DNA from: Pseudomaricurvus albidus
GTDB taxonomy: Bacteria > Pseudomonadota > Gammaproteobacteria > Pseudomonadales > Cellvibrionaceae
Direction of reading: 5' to 3'
DNA: 64,000 nucleotides
Assembly (NCBI RefSeq): GCF_018863235.1
Contig: NZ_JAHKRS010000003.1
Span: forward strand, 124,001-188,000
Both the position numbers and the translations under genes were made by a program. The notes under the pieces are model-generated. The model was not told where the DNA came from and ran no database searches. It saw only the letters and a program-made list of their open reading frames with translations. Below are positions 46,722 through 54,637 of this stretch, one piece after another. How positions within the stretch are numbered: the first letter of the stretch is position 1; each line of letters begins with the position of its first letter.

Positions 46722-47639
46722 GTGGCCTCACAATCACCAGAGACCTTGGTCAAATACTGCGACGCAGCCAGCGGCAAACAGATTCTGGAATCACGTGCGC
46801 TGCGCTGGAGCGCGCCACATCTGTTCAAAGACCCCTTTGAGCTGAGCCACGAATCCCAGCTCAACTTCGAACCCCAAACACTGCTGCAGTCCGCCATCAA
46901 GATGGCCACTGCCATGATCTTTGCCAAGGATGACCCCAGAGGCAATACCCCCCTGATCACAGCCATCCGGCGATGGCGGAAAGAGGAGCGATTTGCCTCC
47001 CCGGAGGAAGCCTATGATGTGTTGCGAGAGCTCTTGTCCAGAGTCGTGGATCAGCGCCTGAATGTGCTCGAAGAGCTGATGAGCGACTGGCGCTCTTACG
47101 CCCGCTCACTGCGAATTTGCAGCTTTACCGGCAAGGCCGATAACCTGATCGCCTGGCAACAGTTCGCTCAGCAGCACCAGGGTATCGCCATTCGTTTTCA
47201 GGTCGGAGAATTCACCTCTCACCCCCACCCCGTCAAAGTTGATTACCGCAGCCCGCGACCGGAAATCTCTACCCTCAGGGAAGAAATGTCCATCATCATG
47301 GGCGGCTCAAGCGACACCCCCAAAGACTTCTCTGGCCCACAGGGCTATTTTGAGGAAAAGTTTACCCACAAACCCCCTCACTGCTCAGCAGAAGATGAGT
47401 GGCGCTGCTTTCACAAACTGCGCGAAGTGGTGGGGGACGCCAGCAAGCCGGCTCAGGAGTGGTATACCGACATGCCGTTTGAACCCGGCGAGATTAACGC
47501 GGTGTATTTTGGTGCCTGTACCCCGGCAGCCACCAAGCGCGAACTACTGGAGCTGCTGAAAGCAAAATACCCCCGCACCCGGATCTTTCAGGGACGGGTG
47601 ATTCCCGGACAATACAATATCGAGTTCGAACGTCTGTAA
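46722..47639 (+). CDS. DUF2971 family protein
   Basis: A 305-residue cytosolic protein. The N-terminal LVKYCDAASGKQILESRALR with WSAPHLFKDPFE and the central CSFTGKADNLIAWQQFAQQHQGIAIRF are the hallmark of DUF2971. The C-terminus ends in TRIFQGRVIPGQYNIEFERL. The family is widespread and patchily distributed, often in accessory regions; no activity is established. GTG 46722 is used because the family match starts here; only a weak GGGTAG precedes it. It is divergent from pyrB and convergent with the M48 gene. Confidence 0.85.
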   Translation: MASQSPETLVKYCDAASGKQILESRALRWSAPHLFKDPFELSHESQLNFEPQTLLQSAIKMATAMIFAKDDPRGNTPLITAIRRWRKEERFASPEEAYDVLRELLSRVVDQRLNVLEELMSDWRSYARSLRICSFTGKADNLIAWQQFAQQHQGIAIRFQVGEFTSHPHPVKVDYRSPRPEISTLREEMSIIMGGSSDTPKDFSGPQGYFEEKFTHKPPHCSAEDEWRCFHKLREVVGDASKPAQEWYTDMPFEPGEINAVYFGACTPAATKRELLELLKAKYPRTRIFQGRVIPGQYNIEFERL

Positions 47640-47660
47640 GAGTTAAAACAGCGGTAAGAA

Positions 47661-48608
47661 TCAAAGCAGAGGGAGTTGAGAAGCGGCATTTTCACGATGG
47701 CCAGTCGCTTCACTGTCGATGGCATCAGCTTCCTGCCAACGAACCAGTCGTGCATCCAGCGGCGTCAGCTGGGGCTTTTCACCAGTCCCGACCGGATTGC
47801 GACGCTCGATCGCAGACAGTCTCTCACCAACCCCGGGATGGGTCTGAGCCCATTGCGCCCAACCTGTATCGCCTTGCAGAGCCAACATCTTCTGAAAAAA
47901 TTCATCTGCCCCTTGCAGATGCCCGTAGCGTGCCAGGAGCAAATCGATGGCCTCGCGGTCAGCGTCCCGCTCCATCTCACGGTTAAAACTGAGTACTGTT
48001 AACAACCCAGCCTGTCCCAGAACACCGCTGACCCCATGCATCCCCTGCCCACCGGTCACCATCAGCAGCAGGAGCTGAAACAGGGCCCCACGACTGAGCG
48101 CCTGGACAGGATGCCGCTGCGTGATGTGGGCCATTTCATGAGCCATCACCATGGCCAGTGCATTCTCACTGTGAACCTGACGCAATAAACCGGTGGTGAC
48201 AAAGATATGGCCGCCCAGAGTCGCGAAGGCGTTGGGGGTTGATTCTGACAAAAGATGAAAGTGGTAACGGATATCCTGATCTTCTGGAAGCAATGCAGCT
48301 TCTGCCTGTTGAGTTGCCACCAGTGAGGCCCCCAAATCCTTCACTGCCTGCTCCGCAGCTTCCAACTGAGAAGTACGAGACTCATTCGCAGCCCCACTCA
48401 GGGATTGCTCATACCTGTCTGTCAACGCCAATTCCCAGCGAAAAGGAATGGCCGGAGCCAGCCATCCGACCAGCAGGCTGAGGATCACGACAGCTCCGAC
48501 GAGTGCGAGACTCACCCCCGCCAACAGCCAGGCAAACTCTTTTAGCGGATGTTCATCCGAACGGTTGATGCCCTCCGGCAATTTGGGATTGCTGCGCAAC
48601 CGGGCCAA
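47661..48608 (-). CDS. M48-family membrane metallopeptidase
   Basis: A 315-residue zinc peptidase. One membrane helix (about 27-51) is followed by a periplasmic or cytosolic peptidase domain with HEMAH (157-161) and the third zinc ligand Glu in FNREMERDADREA. The stretch NAFATLGGHIFVTTGLL is the M48 edge strand. Members include HtpX (membrane protein quality control) and BepA/LoiP (outer-membrane quality control); this one has a single helix and no TPR domain and fits neither exactly. TTG 48608 has CGGAG 8 bases upstream. It follows two YbjQ-type genes with 14 bases between, in one operon. Confidence 0.88.
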   Translation of the reverse strand: MARLRSNPKLPEGINRSDEHPLKEFAWLLAGVSLALVGAVVILSLLVGWLAPAIPFRWELALTDRYEQSLSGAANESRTSQLEAAEQAVKDLGASLVATQQAEAALLPEDQDIRYHFHLLSESTPNAFATLGGHIFVTTGLLRQVHSENALAMVMAHEMAHITQRHPVQALSRGALFQLLLLMVTGGQGMHGVSGVLGQAGLLTVLSFNREMERDADREAIDLLLARYGHLQGADEFFQKMLALQGDTGWAQWAQTHPGVGERLSAIERRNPVGTGEKPQLTPLDARLVRWQEADAIDSEATGHRENAASQLPLL

Positions 48609-48622
48609 GCCAACAGCTCCGA

Positions 48623-49090
48623 CTAGCCGGCAACGGACGGCGGGATCAAAGCCGTGCCGTAAGCCAGAACTTCCATGGAACCGAGCCCCTGACCGGCATT
48701 ACCCGACACCCGACTGGTTTCGAATTTGGTATTGATGACCATTTCTGCTCCCTGAGCCTCGGCTTCAGCTTGCATGCGCAGCAGAGCCTCTCGACGGGCA
48801 CGATCCAGTAGCGACTCATAGGAGCTGAGACGCCCCCCCACCAGACTGCGCAAGCCAGCGGAGACCACTTTAAAGTAATCCACCGAAATCACGACACTGC
48901 CACTCACCAGATTGAAGCGATGGCGCATCAGTTCCGGCTCGGGCATCCGCTCGGCGGTCACCACAACATGACGTAATTCGTCTTCGCGCTGAAAAATACT
49001 TTTGTAATGTTTGCGTTCTGCATGGCGACCGAAAAAATACCCACACAGCAACAAGGTCACAAACACTCCCAGCTGTATAAGCGCTTCCAT
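48623..49090 (-). CDS. Membrane-anchored YbjQ-like protein
   Basis: A 155-residue protein. An N-terminal membrane helix (about 5-22, IQLGVFVTLLLCGYFFG) is followed by a basic/acidic linker and a YbjQ (UPF0145) domain from about residue 45, with YFKVVSAGLRSLVGGRLSSY, the helix LLDRARREALLRMQAEAEAQ and GAEMVINTKFETSRV. The YbjQ fold forms ring-like oligomers in known structures. Its start overlaps the stop of the upstream YbjQ gene by one base (TGATG) and the M48 gene follows after 14 bases. Confidence 0.85.
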   Translation of the reverse strand: MEALIQLGVFVTLLLCGYFFGRHAERKHYKSIFQREDELRHVVVTAERMPEPELMRHRFNLVSGSVVISVDYFKVVSAGLRSLVGGRLSSYESLLDRARREALLRMQAEAEAQGAEMVINTKFETSRVSGNAGQGLGSMEVLAYGTALIPPSVAG

Positions 49091-49410
49091 CAGCGGTCTT
49101 CCAGCACCACCGCGGTGCCGTAAGCCAGAATTTCTGACGCTCCGGCAGCGATGGCAGATGTGGCAAAACGCACATTGATCACGCCGTTGGCACCGAGGTG
49201 ATCGGCTTGCTCGATCAAGCGATCAATGGCCTCCTGACGGGACTCCTGCAACAGATCGGTGTAGCTTTTCAGCTCGCCGCCAAAGATGTTTTTAAAGCCG
49301 GCCAGTATATCCTTGCCCGCGTGCTTGGCTCTTACGGTACTGCCCTGGACCAACCCCAAATGCTGTACCACCCGCTTGCCGGGAACCACTTCAATATTAC
49401 TGATTAACAT
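49090..49410 (-). CDS. YbjQ/UPF0145 family protein
   Basis: A 106-residue soluble YbjQ-type protein. It begins MLISNIEVVPGKRVVQHLGL and has the family body FKNIFGGELKSYTDLLQESR, EQADHLGANGVINVRFATS and ASEILAYGTAVVLE. ATG 49410 has AGGA about 8 bases upstream; the longer frame from 49425 has no advantage. Some databases name the domain 'heavy-metal-binding', without firm evidence. It is first in an operon with the membrane-anchored paralogue and the M48 peptidase. Confidence 0.88.
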   Translation of the reverse strand: MLISNIEVVPGKRVVQHLGLVQGSTVRAKHAGKDILAGFKNIFGGELKSYTDLLQESRQEAIDRLIEQADHLGANGVINVRFATSAIAAGASEILAYGTAVVLEDR

Positions 49411-49538
49411 ATTGCTTCCTGCCATACGCCATGTCTCTCTGTGCTGACGACGCTATAACCGCCGTCTCAATCGTGGAAAACAAAAAAAACTGGCATCAGA
49501 ATACACTACTTTCTCTGACACCCGGTCAGATGACCCCG

Positions 49539-50144
49539 TCAAAACAGAGCCATTTGTTCCAATTTTGCCTTGATGGGTCCATAGGAGGTTCGGTGTATTG
49601 GCGTAATCCCTAAACGCTCTATGGCTTCCATATGTACTTTTGTGGGATAGCCCTTATGTCCCGCAAAACCATAACCGGGATACTGAGCATCGAAGGCCAC
49701 CATTTCACGGTCGCGAGTCACCTTCGCCAGAATAGAAGCCGCACTGATCGCTGCCACCCGGCTATCCCCTTTCACCACCGCTTCTGCTGCGTAGGTCCAG
49801 CGGGGTATCTTGTTGCCATCAACCCAGACATGTTCCGGCTGGATATGCAGCCCTTCCACCGCCCGCTTCATCGCCAACAGGCTGGCCTGCAATATATTTA
49901 ACTCATCAATTTCAGCGACACTGGCACGAGCAATACAGAAACTTTTGGCTTTCTCCTGGATTTCATCAAACAGCCGGTCACGCTTCTTCTCGGTCAGTTT
50001 CTTGGAGTCATTCAACCCCTCGATAGGCTGCTCGGGATCAAGAATCACTGCCGCCGTAACCACATCCCCGGCCAGCGGACCACGTCCGACCTCATCAACA
50101 CCTGCGCCCAGCAAGCCGGTATAACAACTGATAAACGGTTCCAT
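49539..50144 (-). CDS. rnhB: Ribonuclease HII
   Basis: RNase HII removes ribonucleotides from DNA and RNA primers. The 201-residue product has the catalytic Asp-Glu in [20 protein letters not shown], further active-site acids in [12 protein letters not shown], and [15 protein letters not shown], then the C-terminal [20 protein letters not shown]. Length is typical. It follows lpxB by 33 bases, the conserved end of the lpxD-fabZ-lpxA-lpxB-rnhB run. Confidence 0.97.
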   Translation of the reverse strand: MEPFISCYTGLLGAGVDEVGRGPLAGDVVTAAVILDPEQPIEGLNDSKKLTEKKRDRLFDEIQEKAKSFCIARASVAEIDELNILQASLLAMKRAVEGLHIQPEHVWVDGNKIPRWTYAAEAVVKGDSRVAAISAASILAKVTRDREMVAFDAQYPGYGFAGHKGYPTKVHMEAIERLGITPIHRTSYGPIKAKLEQMALF

Positions 50145-50177
50145 AGTGATTCCTGAAAGAGATATTGAGCGGGAGCT

Positions 50178-51353
50178 CTAGCGCTCGATTAACGACTGAA
50201 CAGCTGCTGCAGCACGCTCGCTGGCATCGCAGCGGATATTCTCATGAATTTCGGTAAATTGCTGTTTGAGCGTCTCGGTTCGCCCGCTGTCACTGAGGTA
50301 TGCCATCGCGGCCTTACCCAGGGTTTCCGGGGTAACATCATCCTGCAGCACTTCGGGCACCAGCATTTTTTCCGCCAGTAAATTCGGCAAGGAAAAAAAC
50401 GGGCTTTTAACCAATCGCTTGAGAATGACATAGGACAACCAGGCAAACTTGTACGCAACCACCATCGGCCGTTTCAGCAGCATGGCTTCGAGGGTAGTCG
50501 TGCCAGAAGCCATCAAGACACAATCCGACGCGGCCATTACCGTGTGTGATTGACCGTCGACCACCGTCACTGGCAATTCTTGATAATCGGAAAGCTGTTC
50601 TTCAATTTGCTCGCGACGCGAAGGATTGGCCGCCGGCACGATAAACTGCAGACAGGGCTCCTGCTTCAGGCACCAGCTGGCGGTTTGCCAGAAAATTGGG
50701 CCCAGCAGCTTCACTTCTCCACCGCGACTGCCCGGCATCAATGCCATGACTTTCGCATCCTGGTTGATATTCAGTTGCGCACGAGCACCCTGCTGATCAG
50801 GTTGCAAAGGAATTTCATCAGCCAGTGGGTGCCCAACAAAACACACGGGCACCTTGTGTTGCTCGTAAAAACTGGCCTCAAACGGCAAGAGTGTCAGCAT
50901 CAAATCCACTGCGCGAGCAATTTTGACGATGCGTTTTTGGCGCCACGCCCAGACTGACGGACTGACATAGTGAACTGTCTTGATGCCTTGTGCGCGGAGC
51001 TTTTCTTCAATGGTTAAATTAAAATCCGGCGAATCGATACCGATAAAAACATCCGGCGGGTTATCACTGAAATAACCAATCAGGTGTTTGCGGATACGCA
51101 GCAATTCAGGCAACCGCTTTAACGGTTCCACCAGTCCCATAACAGCCAGACGATCCTGAGGGAAAAAGCTGTTAAACCCCGCTGCCAGCATCCGCTCTCC
51201 GCCGATACCTTCAAATACCGCATTCGGGTAACGGCGACGCAGAGCCAACATTAAGCCGGCACCCAGAATATCACCGGAGGCTTCACCTACCACAACGCCA
51301 ATGCGGACCGGGCGATCAATCGAGACAGGAGAATCCGAAAGTGTATTGTTCAT
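50178..51353 (-). CDS. lpxB: Lipid A disaccharide synthase
   Basis: LpxB joins UDP-diacylglucosamine and lipid X to form the lipid A disaccharide at the inner membrane. The 391-residue product has the N-terminal GVVVGEASGDILGAGLMLAL, the central IKTVHYVSPSVWAWRQKRI and VCFVGHPLADEI, and the sugar-nucleotide region VLMASGTTTLEAMLLKRPM. Length is typical. A hairpin stands in the 87-base gap after lpxA. Confidence 0.97.
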   Translation of the reverse strand: MNNTLSDSPVSIDRPVRIGVVVGEASGDILGAGLMLALRRRYPNAVFEGIGGERMLAAGFNSFFPQDRLAVMGLVEPLKRLPELLRIRKHLIGYFSDNPPDVFIGIDSPDFNLTIEEKLRAQGIKTVHYVSPSVWAWRQKRIVKIARAVDLMLTLLPFEASFYEQHKVPVCFVGHPLADEIPLQPDQQGARAQLNINQDAKVMALMPGSRGGEVKLLGPIFWQTASWCLKQEPCLQFIVPAANPSRREQIEEQLSDYQELPVTVVDGQSHTVMAASDCVLMASGTTTLEAMLLKRPMVVAYKFAWLSYVILKRLVKSPFFSLPNLLAEKMLVPEVLQDDVTPETLGKAAMAYLSDSGRTETLKQQFTEIHENIRCDASERAAAAVQSLIER

Positions 51354-51387
51354 AGAAGGGTTGAGATCAGGAAAGAGATGAAATAAC

Positions 51388-51414
51388 GGGGTTCTTCCAA
51401 GACATCAGAACCCC
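51388..51414 (-). repeat. 8-bp hairpin between lpxA and lpxB
   Basis: GGGGTTCT (51388-51395) and AGAACCCC (51407-51414) pair around an 11-base loop. On the - strand it is followed by a weak T-rich stretch (GTTATTTC), so it could reduce read-through into lpxB or stabilise the upstream message. Confidence 0.5.
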
Positions 51415-51440
51415 GGGGTATTAAGCCTACCGCTGGCCGT

Positions 51441-52211
51441 CTAGCGCACAATACCGCGAGTAGACGCCTGCAAGGATTCAATCAAGAGATTGACCGGCTC
51501 ACAGTTCACCGCCAGCTGTCGCAGCTCATGAAGAGCCTCATCAACGGTCAGGCCGCGACGATAGACCAACTTAAAACACTTGTTGATTACGGCAATTTCT
51601 TCTTTGCTAAATCCGCGACGACGCAGACCTTCCGAGTTAATGCTTTTAGCGGCCGCAGGACTGCCGGTGACCATGACATAGGCCGGCACATCTTTGCCAA
51701 TAGCACTGCCCATCCCGGTAAAACAGTGTTCACCAATGCTGCAGAACTGATGCACCAGAGTGTAGCCACCCAGTATCGCCCAGTCACCCACATGAACATG
51801 TCCGGCAAGAGCCGCATTATTCACAAGGATACAGTGATTACCAATCACGCTGTCATGACCGACATGCACATAGGCCATGATCAGATTGTCATTGCCAATC
51901 GTGGTTTCACTGCGATCCTGGACCGTGCCGCGATGGATGGTGACACCTTCACGGATAATGTTGTTGTCACCAATCACCAGACGCGTGTCCTCTCCCTTGT
52001 ATTTCAGGTCAGGCGTTGCCTCACCCACAGAGGAGAACTGAAAGATGTGGTTATTTTTACCAATGCGGGTTGGCCCCTTGATAATCACGTGGGACTCAAC
52101 CGTTGTACCTGGGCCAATCTCAACACCCGGACCAATAATAGACCAGGGGCCAACACTGACATCCTCTGCCAGCTTAGCCGAAGGATCTATAATAGCTCTT
52201 GGATCAATCAA
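51441..52211 (-). CDS. lpxA: UDP-N-acetylglucosamine acyltransferase
   Basis: LpxA puts the first hydroxyacyl chain on UDP-GlcNAc. The 256-residue product begins MIDPRAIIDPSAKLAEDVSV and shows a left-handed beta-helix of hexapeptide repeats, the family stretch QFSSVGEATPDLKYKGEDTR, the catalytic His in LVNNAALAGHVHVGDWAIL and a C-terminal helical domain ending ASTRGIVR. The start codon is TTG at 52211, with AAGGA 7 bases upstream; the match to the family N-terminus supports it. It follows fabZ by 44 bases. Confidence 0.97.
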   Translation of the reverse strand: MIDPRAIIDPSAKLAEDVSVGPWSIIGPGVEIGPGTTVESHVIIKGPTRIGKNNHIFQFSSVGEATPDLKYKGEDTRLVIGDNNIIREGVTIHRGTVQDRSETTIGNDNLIMAYVHVGHDSVIGNHCILVNNAALAGHVHVGDWAILGGYTLVHQFCSIGEHCFTGMGSAIGKDVPAYVMVTGSPAAAKSINSEGLRRRGFSKEEIAVINKCFKLVYRRGLTVDEALHELRQLAVNCEPVNLLIESLQASTRGIVR

Positions 52212-52255
52212 TGGAGATTCCTTCTGCTACGTATGACTTACTACGTACGTTTTGC

Positions 52256-52693
52256 TTAAACAACGCGGTCAGCGCACATGATGGTCGCTGAGGCGGCCAG
52301 AGTACCATCAACCGTCGCCCGACATTCAAATTTCCAGATGCCCCGACGCTCAGAGACAACTTTAGCCTCCAGATCCAGTCGGTCGCCCGGCACCACCTGA
52401 CGCTTGAAACGCACATTATCGGCGCCAGCAAACAGATAAATTGAGCCATCTGAGGGTTTTTTATCCAAGGTTTTAAACCCAAGAATGCCCGCTGCCTGTG
52501 CCATGGCTTCCACGATCATAACACCCGGAAAAATCGGTGCCTGAGGGAAGTGCCCATTGAAAACATCCTCATTAACAGAGACATTCTTGTAAGCATGAAT
52601 CACATCCCCTTCGACCAGCTCAACCACTCGATCCACGAGCAGAAACGGGTAGCGATGTGGTAGGTATTCGCGAATTTCTTTGACATCCATCAT
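52256..52693 (-). CDS. fabZ: 3-hydroxyacyl-ACP dehydratase FabZ
   Basis: FabZ dehydrates 3-hydroxyacyl-ACP in fatty acid elongation and competes with LpxA for the same substrate. The 145-residue hotdog protein begins [20 protein letters not shown] and has the catalytic His in [20 protein letters not shown] together with the following Glu. ATG 52693 has AGGA 9 bases upstream. It lies between lpxD and lpxA as usual. Confidence 0.97.
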   Translation of the reverse strand: MMDVKEIREYLPHRYPFLLVDRVVELVEGDVIHAYKNVSVNEDVFNGHFPQAPIFPGVMIVEAMAQAAGILGFKTLDKKPSDGSIYLFAGADNVRFKRQVVPGDRLDLEAKVVSERRGIWKFECRATVDGTLAASATIMCADRVV

Positions 52694-52710
52694 GGGTTTC
52701 GTCCTAAAGA

Positions 52711-53757
52711 TTACTGCTTGTCTTCGCTATTCGAAGCAACCATTTTTTCCAATGCGTTCAGACGGCTCGCCATCTGATCCAGCTGTCCAAACCGAACGGC
52801 ATTCTTTCGCCAGGTTTTGGTGGCTGTTGCCACAGTTCCTGAGGAAAAGGAGCCTGGCTCCAGAATTGACTTGTTCACAAACGAAGTCGCGCTGATATTG
52901 ACCCCGTCCACAATGGTGATATGCCCTTTGATACAGGATGCGCCACCAATGGTGCAGTTTCGTCCAATCGTGGCGCTGCCTGCAATACCCGTACAGCCAG
53001 CGATAGCGGTATTTTCGCCAATTTTCACGTTATGGGCGACCTGAACCAGATTATCTATGATCACGCCATCTTCTACGACAGTATCGTCAAGAGCGCCCCG
53101 GTCGATGGTCGTGCAGGCGCCAATCTCAACCCGATCACCAATCACAACACCGCCCAACTGATGTATCTTTACCCAGCCATCTGTACTGGGTGCAAAACCA
53201 AAGCCGTCAGCACCAATGACACAACCACTGTGCAGAGTGGTATGAGCACCGATTGTAACGCCATGGTAAACCGTGACATTGGCATGTAACCGGGACTGGG
53301 CACCAACACGGGTATTGGGCCCCACCACACAGCCGGCATCAATAACCACACCATCATCCAGAACGACATCTGCGCCAATACTGGCATTAGGCCCTACGCT
53401 GACTCCCGAACCGAGCTCGGCACTGGGATCCACAAAAGCTGTCGGATGTACTCCCGCTTGCGCAACAGGCGCCGGGTCAAATAAAGGTGTCAGTTTGGCA
53501 TAGCCGAGATAAGGATTATCCAGCAACAGCTTGTTACCACTATAGGCCGAGGCCATGTCGGGCTTTAGAATCACGGCAGAGGCAGAAGTGATCTGTAAAT
53601 GCTTTTGATAAGCGGAATTAGCCAGGAATGCCAATTCACCTGAACCCGCACTCTGTAGTGTATTAAGACCCACAACTTCGCAGTTCTCATCACCTTGCAG
53701 CTCAGCGCCTATCAAGTCTGCCAAAGCCCTTAAGGTCCATACACGATTCGAAGTCAT
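52711..53757 (-). CDS. lpxD: UDP-3-O-(3-hydroxyacyl)glucosamine N-acyltransferase
   Basis: LpxD adds the second hydroxyacyl chain in lipid A synthesis. The 348-residue product has an N-terminal uridine-binding domain ([20 protein letters not shown]), a long hexapeptide beta-helix (from about 105, for example [20 protein letters not shown]) with the catalytic His in [19 protein letters not shown], and a short C-terminal helix. It is separated from skp by 238 bases that hold a strong terminator, so lpxD probably starts a new transcript. A possible promoter on the - strand (TTGTGA, 16 bases, TACATT, near 53850-53880) is not certain. Confidence 0.97.
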   Translation of the reverse strand: MTSNRVWTLRALADLIGAELQGDENCEVVGLNTLQSAGSGELAFLANSAYQKHLQITSASAVILKPDMASAYSGNKLLLDNPYLGYAKLTPLFDPAPVAQAGVHPTAFVDPSAELGSGVSVGPNASIGADVVLDDGVVIDAGCVVGPNTRVGAQSRLHANVTVYHGVTIGAHTTLHSGCVIGADGFGFAPSTDGWVKIHQLGGVVIGDRVEIGACTTIDRGALDDTVVEDGVIIDNLVQVAHNVKIGENTAIAGCTGIAGSATIGRNCTIGGASCIKGHITIVDGVNISATSFVNKSILEPGSFSSGTVATATKTWRKNAVRFGQLDQMASRLNALEKMVASNSEDKQ

Positions 53758-53955
53758 GAGTATCCCGCTGGATAGGCGATTTGAAAGTTGGGGGGAATGT
53801 TAACAAGCTCCGGAGGAATATGCATCAATCAGAGCAGGCCTTTTAATATATACCACTAATAATGTACACTGCTCACATCTCTTCACAAGCACACTATTGT
53901 TATCCGGCTATCGGAGAGGATCCAATAAAATGACAAAGGCAAAGGCGGGAAAACA

Positions 53956-53988
53956 AAGCCCGCCATGAAAACGCTTCATGGCGGGCTT
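53956..53988 (-). terminator. Strong intrinsic terminator after skp
   Basis: AAGCCCGCCATGAA (53956-53969) pairs with TTCATGGCGGGCTT (53975-53988) in a 14-bp stem with a five-base loop. On the - strand it is followed by TTTGTTTT. It lies 8 bases after the skp stop and separates bamA-skp from lpxD. Confidence 0.85.
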
Positions 53989-53995
53989 GTCAAAA

Positions 53996-54511
53996 TTACT
54001 TGGACTTGTTCAGTTTCTTGGTGACTTCTGGAGTAATGTCGTAACCCTTGTCGGCCCAGTAGGCCACACTGCTATCCAGTACCAGGCTGTAATCCCCGGA
54101 TTTCACGACGGATTCCAGAGCTTCCTTGGCCTTGGGAGCCATCTGCTGCATGATCTGCTGCAACACTTCGTTGCGTTCAGCTTTGAGCTTTTCGGCCGCC
54201 AGTTTCAGATCTGCGCTTTTGTATTCCGCTTTTTTACGTTGTTCAGCTTTCTGCTGAGCGGTCCAGGTCATGCCGTTAGTCTGAGCATCTTTTTCCATGC
54301 TTACCAGATCAGAACGCAGGCTTTCAAATTTTGCTTTCATCGCTGCAAAGTCGGGACTGGCATCCAGTGCCTGCAATCGCTTCTTGGCCATGTCGGTATT
54401 TACAATCGCTGCCTGCATGTTAAATACAGCCACTTTACCCTCAGCGGCTGCAAAAGCAGAAAACATCACAGCAATCAGGACAATGGAACACTTTTTCATC
54501 ATATGGGTCAC
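53996..54511 (-). CDS. skp: Periplasmic chaperone Skp/OmpH
   Basis: Skp carries unfolded outer-membrane proteins across the periplasm to BamA. The 171-residue product has a signal peptide (about 1-24, ending AFAAAEG), a short beta start KVAVFNMQAAIVNTDMAKKR and then long charged helices (tentacles) from about 50 to 120, ending KLNKSK. The GTG at 54511 has GGGAG 7 bases upstream and is used; ATG 54502 is the alternative. bamA ends 126 bases upstream. Confidence 0.93.
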   Translation of the reverse strand: MTHMMKKCSIVLIAVMFSAFAAAEGKVAVFNMQAAIVNTDMAKKRLQALDASPDFAAMKAKFESLRSDLVSMEKDAQTNGMTWTAQQKAEQRKKAEYKSADLKLAAEKLKAERNEVLQQIMQQMAPKAKEALESVVKSGDYSLVLDSSVAYWADKGYDITPEVTKKLNKSK

Positions 54512-54637
54512 GCGGTAACTCCCTTAATACTCTTTACTTGAATGTGGCCGCCAACTACCGGGACAACTGCAACTGGCAGTATAGCTTAGGACCCGGCAGT
54601 AAAAACGGCTCTGGAACACATTGATTACGATAACACT

